Positions 15,314 through 16,229 of a stretch of 16,229 nt of DNA are shown here, piece after piece (position 1 is the stretch's first letter; each line of letters opens with the position of its first letter). The stretch is from UBA8752 sp965657965 (GTDB lineage: Bacteria; Bacteroidota; Bacteroidia; Flavobacteriales_D; Sanyastnellaceae): contig CBFHQM010000037.1 of the NCBI GenBank assembly GCA_965657965.1, positions 1 to 16,229 on the forward strand, read 5' to 3'. The notes below the pieces were generated by a model. It was not told where the DNA came from, did no database searches, and saw only the letters and a list, made by a program, of their open reading frames with translations. The translations under genes and the position numbers were made by a program.

Positions 15314-16229
15314 ATGAAGAACCTTTTTTTCCGCCGGCACCCGGCCCGCTATGTTCTGCTTCTGTTCATTCTGCCGCTTGGCTGCTTGCTCATCCAAGAT
15401 GGCGGCACTGAATCAGTCTCTGCGAGACTTCCCGAACCCCATCAGCCCGTATTCCAGCCTCCACTTGGACCAGGGAAAACTCCCATCGAAACCGTGACTG
15501 CACTGCCTGAAGGCGGTATTGTGACACTAAATTCAGGAACGGAAATCACCATTCCTGCAGACGCATTCATCGACTCCAATGGACAAGTTGTACCCAGGCC
15601 TGTGACCTTGACCATTCAGGAGTATTTGAACCCCATCGAAACCTGGTTGGGCGGCGTGCCCATGAACATAGGGGAAGACAACGTCCTGCGCAGCGCAGGC
15701 ATGATGGAAATCCGCGCCAGCGTAGGCCATGAACCGGTGGAGCTTGGCGAGGGAAAGTCCCTGCAACTCGACTGGTACAGCGTGGATGACAACCCCGAAT
15801 ACCTGACTTGGACGCTCGACACCGCCTCCGGCGCTTGGACCCAAACCACGGGAGACATCGGACTCCTTCCACGCGATTTGGATGCAGAGTTGGCCCAAAC
15901 GGAAGCCGCCTTGCCTCCGCGCGTCGATCCTGCCCCGCTGAATCGCTACGCCTTTGACATTGGCGACATGACGGGAAAGCAACCCGGCCTGAGAAAATAC
16001 GCCGGCGTACAATTCGTCCCCATCGACGGCCAACCCTGTGGACACGATGCCACGCGCATCGAGGTGGAGCCCATCGCCGATGGATCTGGCGGCGCCTTCA
16101 ACGTGAAGTTCATTTTGGACACGGTGATGAGCGCTCGATTCAAAGCCAGCTCCTTTGACACCACCACTTACCGGTCGTCTTGGAAACTAGACACCACCAC
16201 CGTCTGCCGCTGCAACTTGGGCCTGCCTC
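15314..16229 (+). CDS. Lipoprotein with ZU5-like domain, partial (C-terminus off right edge)
   Basis: An open frame from the ATG at 15314 runs to the right edge without a stop (305 complete codons). Residues 1-24 form a lipoprotein signal with a basic start, a hydrophobic core and the lipobox LPLGC, so the mature protein would be lipid-anchored at its Cys. Residues about 55-150 (EGGIVTLNSGTEITIPADAF, then DSNGQVVPRPVTLTIQEY and SAGMMEIRAS) resemble the ZU5-type domain seen in many Bacteroidota surface lipoproteins, where a G-T-x-I-x-I/V-P-x-x-A-F strand is followed by an extended sheet and an SxGMxEI strand. In eukaryotes ZU5 mediates protein contacts; the bacterial role is not established. 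The following part (about 150-305) is not recognised. It is divergent from the aspartic-protease gene, with 151 nt between starts and no further gene there. Confidence 0.75.
   Translation, partial: MKNLFFRRHPARYVLLLFILPLGCLLIQDGGTESVSARLPEPHQPVFQPPLGPGKTPIETVTALPEGGIVTLNSGTEITIPADAFIDSNGQVVPRPVTLTIQEYLNPIETWLGGVPMNIGEDNVLRSAGMMEIRASVGHEPVELGEGKSLQLDWYSVDDNPEYLTWTLDTASGAWTQTTGDIGLLPRDLDAELAQTEAALPPRVDPAPLNRYAFDIGDMTGKQPGLRKYAGVQFVPIDGQPCGHDATRIEVEPIADGSGGAFNVKFILDTVMSARFKASSFDTTTYRSSWKLDTTTVCRCNLGLP

Overview
The window looks like a scaffold from a marine member of the Bacteroidota, probably a flavobacterial lineage with unusually high GC. The signs are secreted proteins with GCTD...NY...DGSC cysteine modules, a DUF2805/TIGR03643 protein, a DUF6717-type protein, a DUF6090-like membrane protein, and short -7 boxes of the Bacteroidota TA(n)TTTG type close to start codons. 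It is a draft assembly: there are two N runs (1508-1517 and 2946-3044), and the first is flanked by an exact 77-bp duplication that is almost certainly an unmerged contig overlap. The genus and species cannot be read from the sequence.

Left part (1-7334): a secreted jelly-roll/Ig-like protein runs off the left edge on the minus strand. A DUF6090-like membrane protein diverges from it and converges on a DUF6717-like protein. An SH3b-domain exported protein interrupted by the 99-N gap comes next. Divergent from that is a 1039-aa secreted protein with about ten Asp-box (BNR) repeats, three cysteine modules and a dockerin-like pair of calcium-binding repeats. A strong hairpin terminator follows it.

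Middle part (7335-9861): a class I SAM-dependent methyltransferase with an NPP motif lies one base upstream of a BCCT-family (betaine/choline/carnitine type) transporter. The two are probably cotranscribed.

Retron (9878-11154, minus strand): this is the most interesting locus. A 338-aa reverse transcriptase carries the retron hallmarks NAxxH, YVDD and VTG. Just upstream is a non-coding region with a perfect 10-bp a1/a2 inverted repeat 176 nt apart end to end. It encloses three compact hairpins and then a candidate msd template, which is the layout of a retron msr-msd RNA. A promoter-like element sits at the expected place. No effector gene is recognisable: the RT is flanked by a DUF2805 gene and a convergent transporter.

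Right part (11228-16229): DUF2805 protein; a 723-aa fusion of a CitE/HpcH-type CoA-ester lyase with a double hotdog (MaoC/mesaconyl-CoA-hydratase-like) hydratase, likely performing two consecutive steps of C4/C5 dicarboxyl-CoA metabolism; a convergent exported protein combining a YbjN-like domain, two copies of a Cys module and a retropepsin-like aspartic protease domain; and a lipoprotein with a ZU5-like domain that runs off the right edge. No tRNA, rRNA, CRISPR array or insertion sequence was seen.
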